Shown here in pieces: positions 13,648 to 14,374 of a DNA stretch of 14,374 nt. How positions within the stretch are numbered: position 1 is the stretch's first letter; each line of letters starts with the position of its first letter. The translations under genes and the position numbers were made by a program. Under the pieces are notes generated by a model. The model had not been told where the DNA came from. It saw only the letters and a program-made list of their open reading frames with translations, and did no database searches. The stretch covers positions 1 through 14,374 of the forward strand of contig CAZJGF010000036.1 of the NCBI GenBank assembly GCA_964545665.1, read 5' to 3'. This stretch comes from CAZJGF01 sp964545665 (GTDB taxonomy: Bacteria; Chloroflexota; Dehalococcoidia; GIF9; AB-539-J10).

Positions 13648-14374
13648 CTACTCAGACCTGAGTGCTTCGATAGGGTTAAGCCGGGAGGCATTCCATGCAG
13701 GATAGAAACCGAAGAATAGACCAATACCAATCGATACCGAAACAGCAAGGATAACTATATCGGCGGTCACCAAGGTTGGCATCTGCGTCATGCTGGAGAC
13801 GAAGTGTGAGACCACCCAGCCCGCGCCTACCCCGATGATACCACCAGCAAATGTCAAGCAGGCTGCTTCTATGAGAAATTGACCCCATATGTCCCGCTCT
13901 CTGGCTCCCAGCGCCTTGCGAATGCCTATCTCTCTGGTCCTCTCCAGCACCGACACCAGCATGATATTCATCACGCCGACGCCCCCCACCAGCAGCGAAA
14001 TGGCAGCAATAGCGCCCAGAAGAAGCGTCAACGTCCCCGAAATTTGCTGGACGGTGCTGACTAGCTCCTCCATAGACATGATGCTAAAATCGTCGTCGGC
14101 AGAGGCCGCAAGCCGGTGGCGGGTGCGGAGCAGGCTGGTGATTTCCTCAACGACGTAGTCTGCCTGCTTCTCGTCGCTTACCGTCAGTGCTATGGATGAT
14201 ACCACGCGCTCTCCCTGTGCACTTCGCGTCTGGGCAACCGCCTGCTGCAGAGCGGTGAGCGGGATGAGGACAGCATCATCAGACGAGTTAAACCCACCCC
14301 CCTTGCTCTCCAGTACGCCAACAACGCGAACAATAATGCTGCCCATACGCATCTGTTGCCCTATGGGGTCAGCA
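13648..14374 (-). CDS. MacB-type ABC permease, C-terminal part (cut by window edge)
   Basis: The reading frame is still open at 14374 and continues off the window. ADPIGQQ precedes MRMGSIIVRVVGVLESKGGG, so the ATG at 14352 is internal and not a start. The visible 241 residues are the end of the extracytoplasmic MacB_PCD domain (IIVRVVGVLESKGGGFNSSD, with VVSSIALTV further on) and the FtsX domain. The FtsX domain shows a helix rich in SLLVGGVGVMNIMLVSVLE, the coupling motif RTREIGIRKALGARERD, two more helices, and the tail YPAWNASRLNPIEALRSE. These motifs are near-canonical for MacB-like permeases that work with a LolD/MacB ATPase and often a membrane-fusion protein, presumably encoded to the right. 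Its C-terminus is the best match in this window for the decayed tail at 4920-5057. Confidence 0.92.
   Translation of the reverse strand, partial: ADPIGQQMRMGSIIVRVVGVLESKGGGFNSSDDAVLIPLTALQQAVAQTRSAQGERVVSSIALTVSDEKQADYVVEEITSLLRTRHRLAASADDDFSIMSMEELVSTVQQISGTLTLLLGAIAAISLLVGGVGVMNIMLVSVLERTREIGIRKALGARERDIWGQFLIEAACLTFAGGIIGVGAGWVVSHFVSSMTQMPTLVTADIVILAVSVSIGIGLFFGFYPAWNASRLNPIEALRSE

Noticed and set aside
14352..14352. ATG at 14352 as the start of the MacB-type permease
   Set aside because: The frame is open to the window edge and the upstream codons (ADPIGQQ) fit the conserved MacB periplasmic domain, so the gene continues to the right.

Overview
The window looks like a chromosomal piece of a moderate-GC anaerobic bacterium. 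The mix of genes (MarR plus MATE exporter, MoxR/DUF58/DUF4129, a stand-alone corrinoid-binding protein, several ABC-2 and MacB/Lol-type transporters, PIN toxin debris) and the overall protein style suggest Chloroflexota, perhaps class Dehalococcoidia. That placement is by impression only, since no marker gene is present. All genes but the first are on the minus strand, so the main region reads right to left.

Layout from the right edge: the C-terminal part of a MacB-type permease (13648 to the window edge); an AT-rich gap with a strong sigma70-like promoter; a MarR regulator; a MATE exporter; then tightly overlapping DUF58, DUF4129 membrane protein and MoxR AAA+ ATPase genes (11476 down to 7816), possibly all one long transcript. 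A second transcription unit, with its own consensus-like promoter at 7634-7662, holds a B12-binding protein, an FtsX/LolE-type permease and a LolD/MacB-type ATPase, spaced 1-2 bases apart. Just after that ATPase lies a decayed C-terminal tail of a MacB permease (about 4920-5057), related to the gene at the right edge. Next come a PPP-type protein phosphatase (3949-4740) and an ABC-2 export operon (ATPase 2918-3814, permease 1711-2925) with its own promoter at 3840-3868. At the left, a plus-strand gene (239-1138) encodes an unrecognised membrane protein.

The most unusual structure is at 1197-4207. A roughly 319-base direct repeat of about 90% identity (1342-1660 and 3889-4207) brackets the ABC-2 operon. 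The right copy is the 3' end of the intact phosphatase gene plus a 25-codon scrap of a VapC-like PIN domain. The left copy is a headless 3' phosphatase fragment followed by a longer, frameshifted PIN remnant. This reads as a former phosphatase-PIN locus split or duplicated around an ABC-2 cassette. Phosphatase differences between the copies are about half silent, while the few in the PIN part all change residues, so the phosphatase copies seem to have diverged while still under selection.

Functionally the window is dominated by membrane export (two complete ABC systems, part of a third, one MATE pump). The most promising candidate for something undescribed is the B12-binding protein co-transcribed with a Lol/MacB-type ABC transporter. 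I found no tRNA, rRNA, CRISPR array or intact mobile element.
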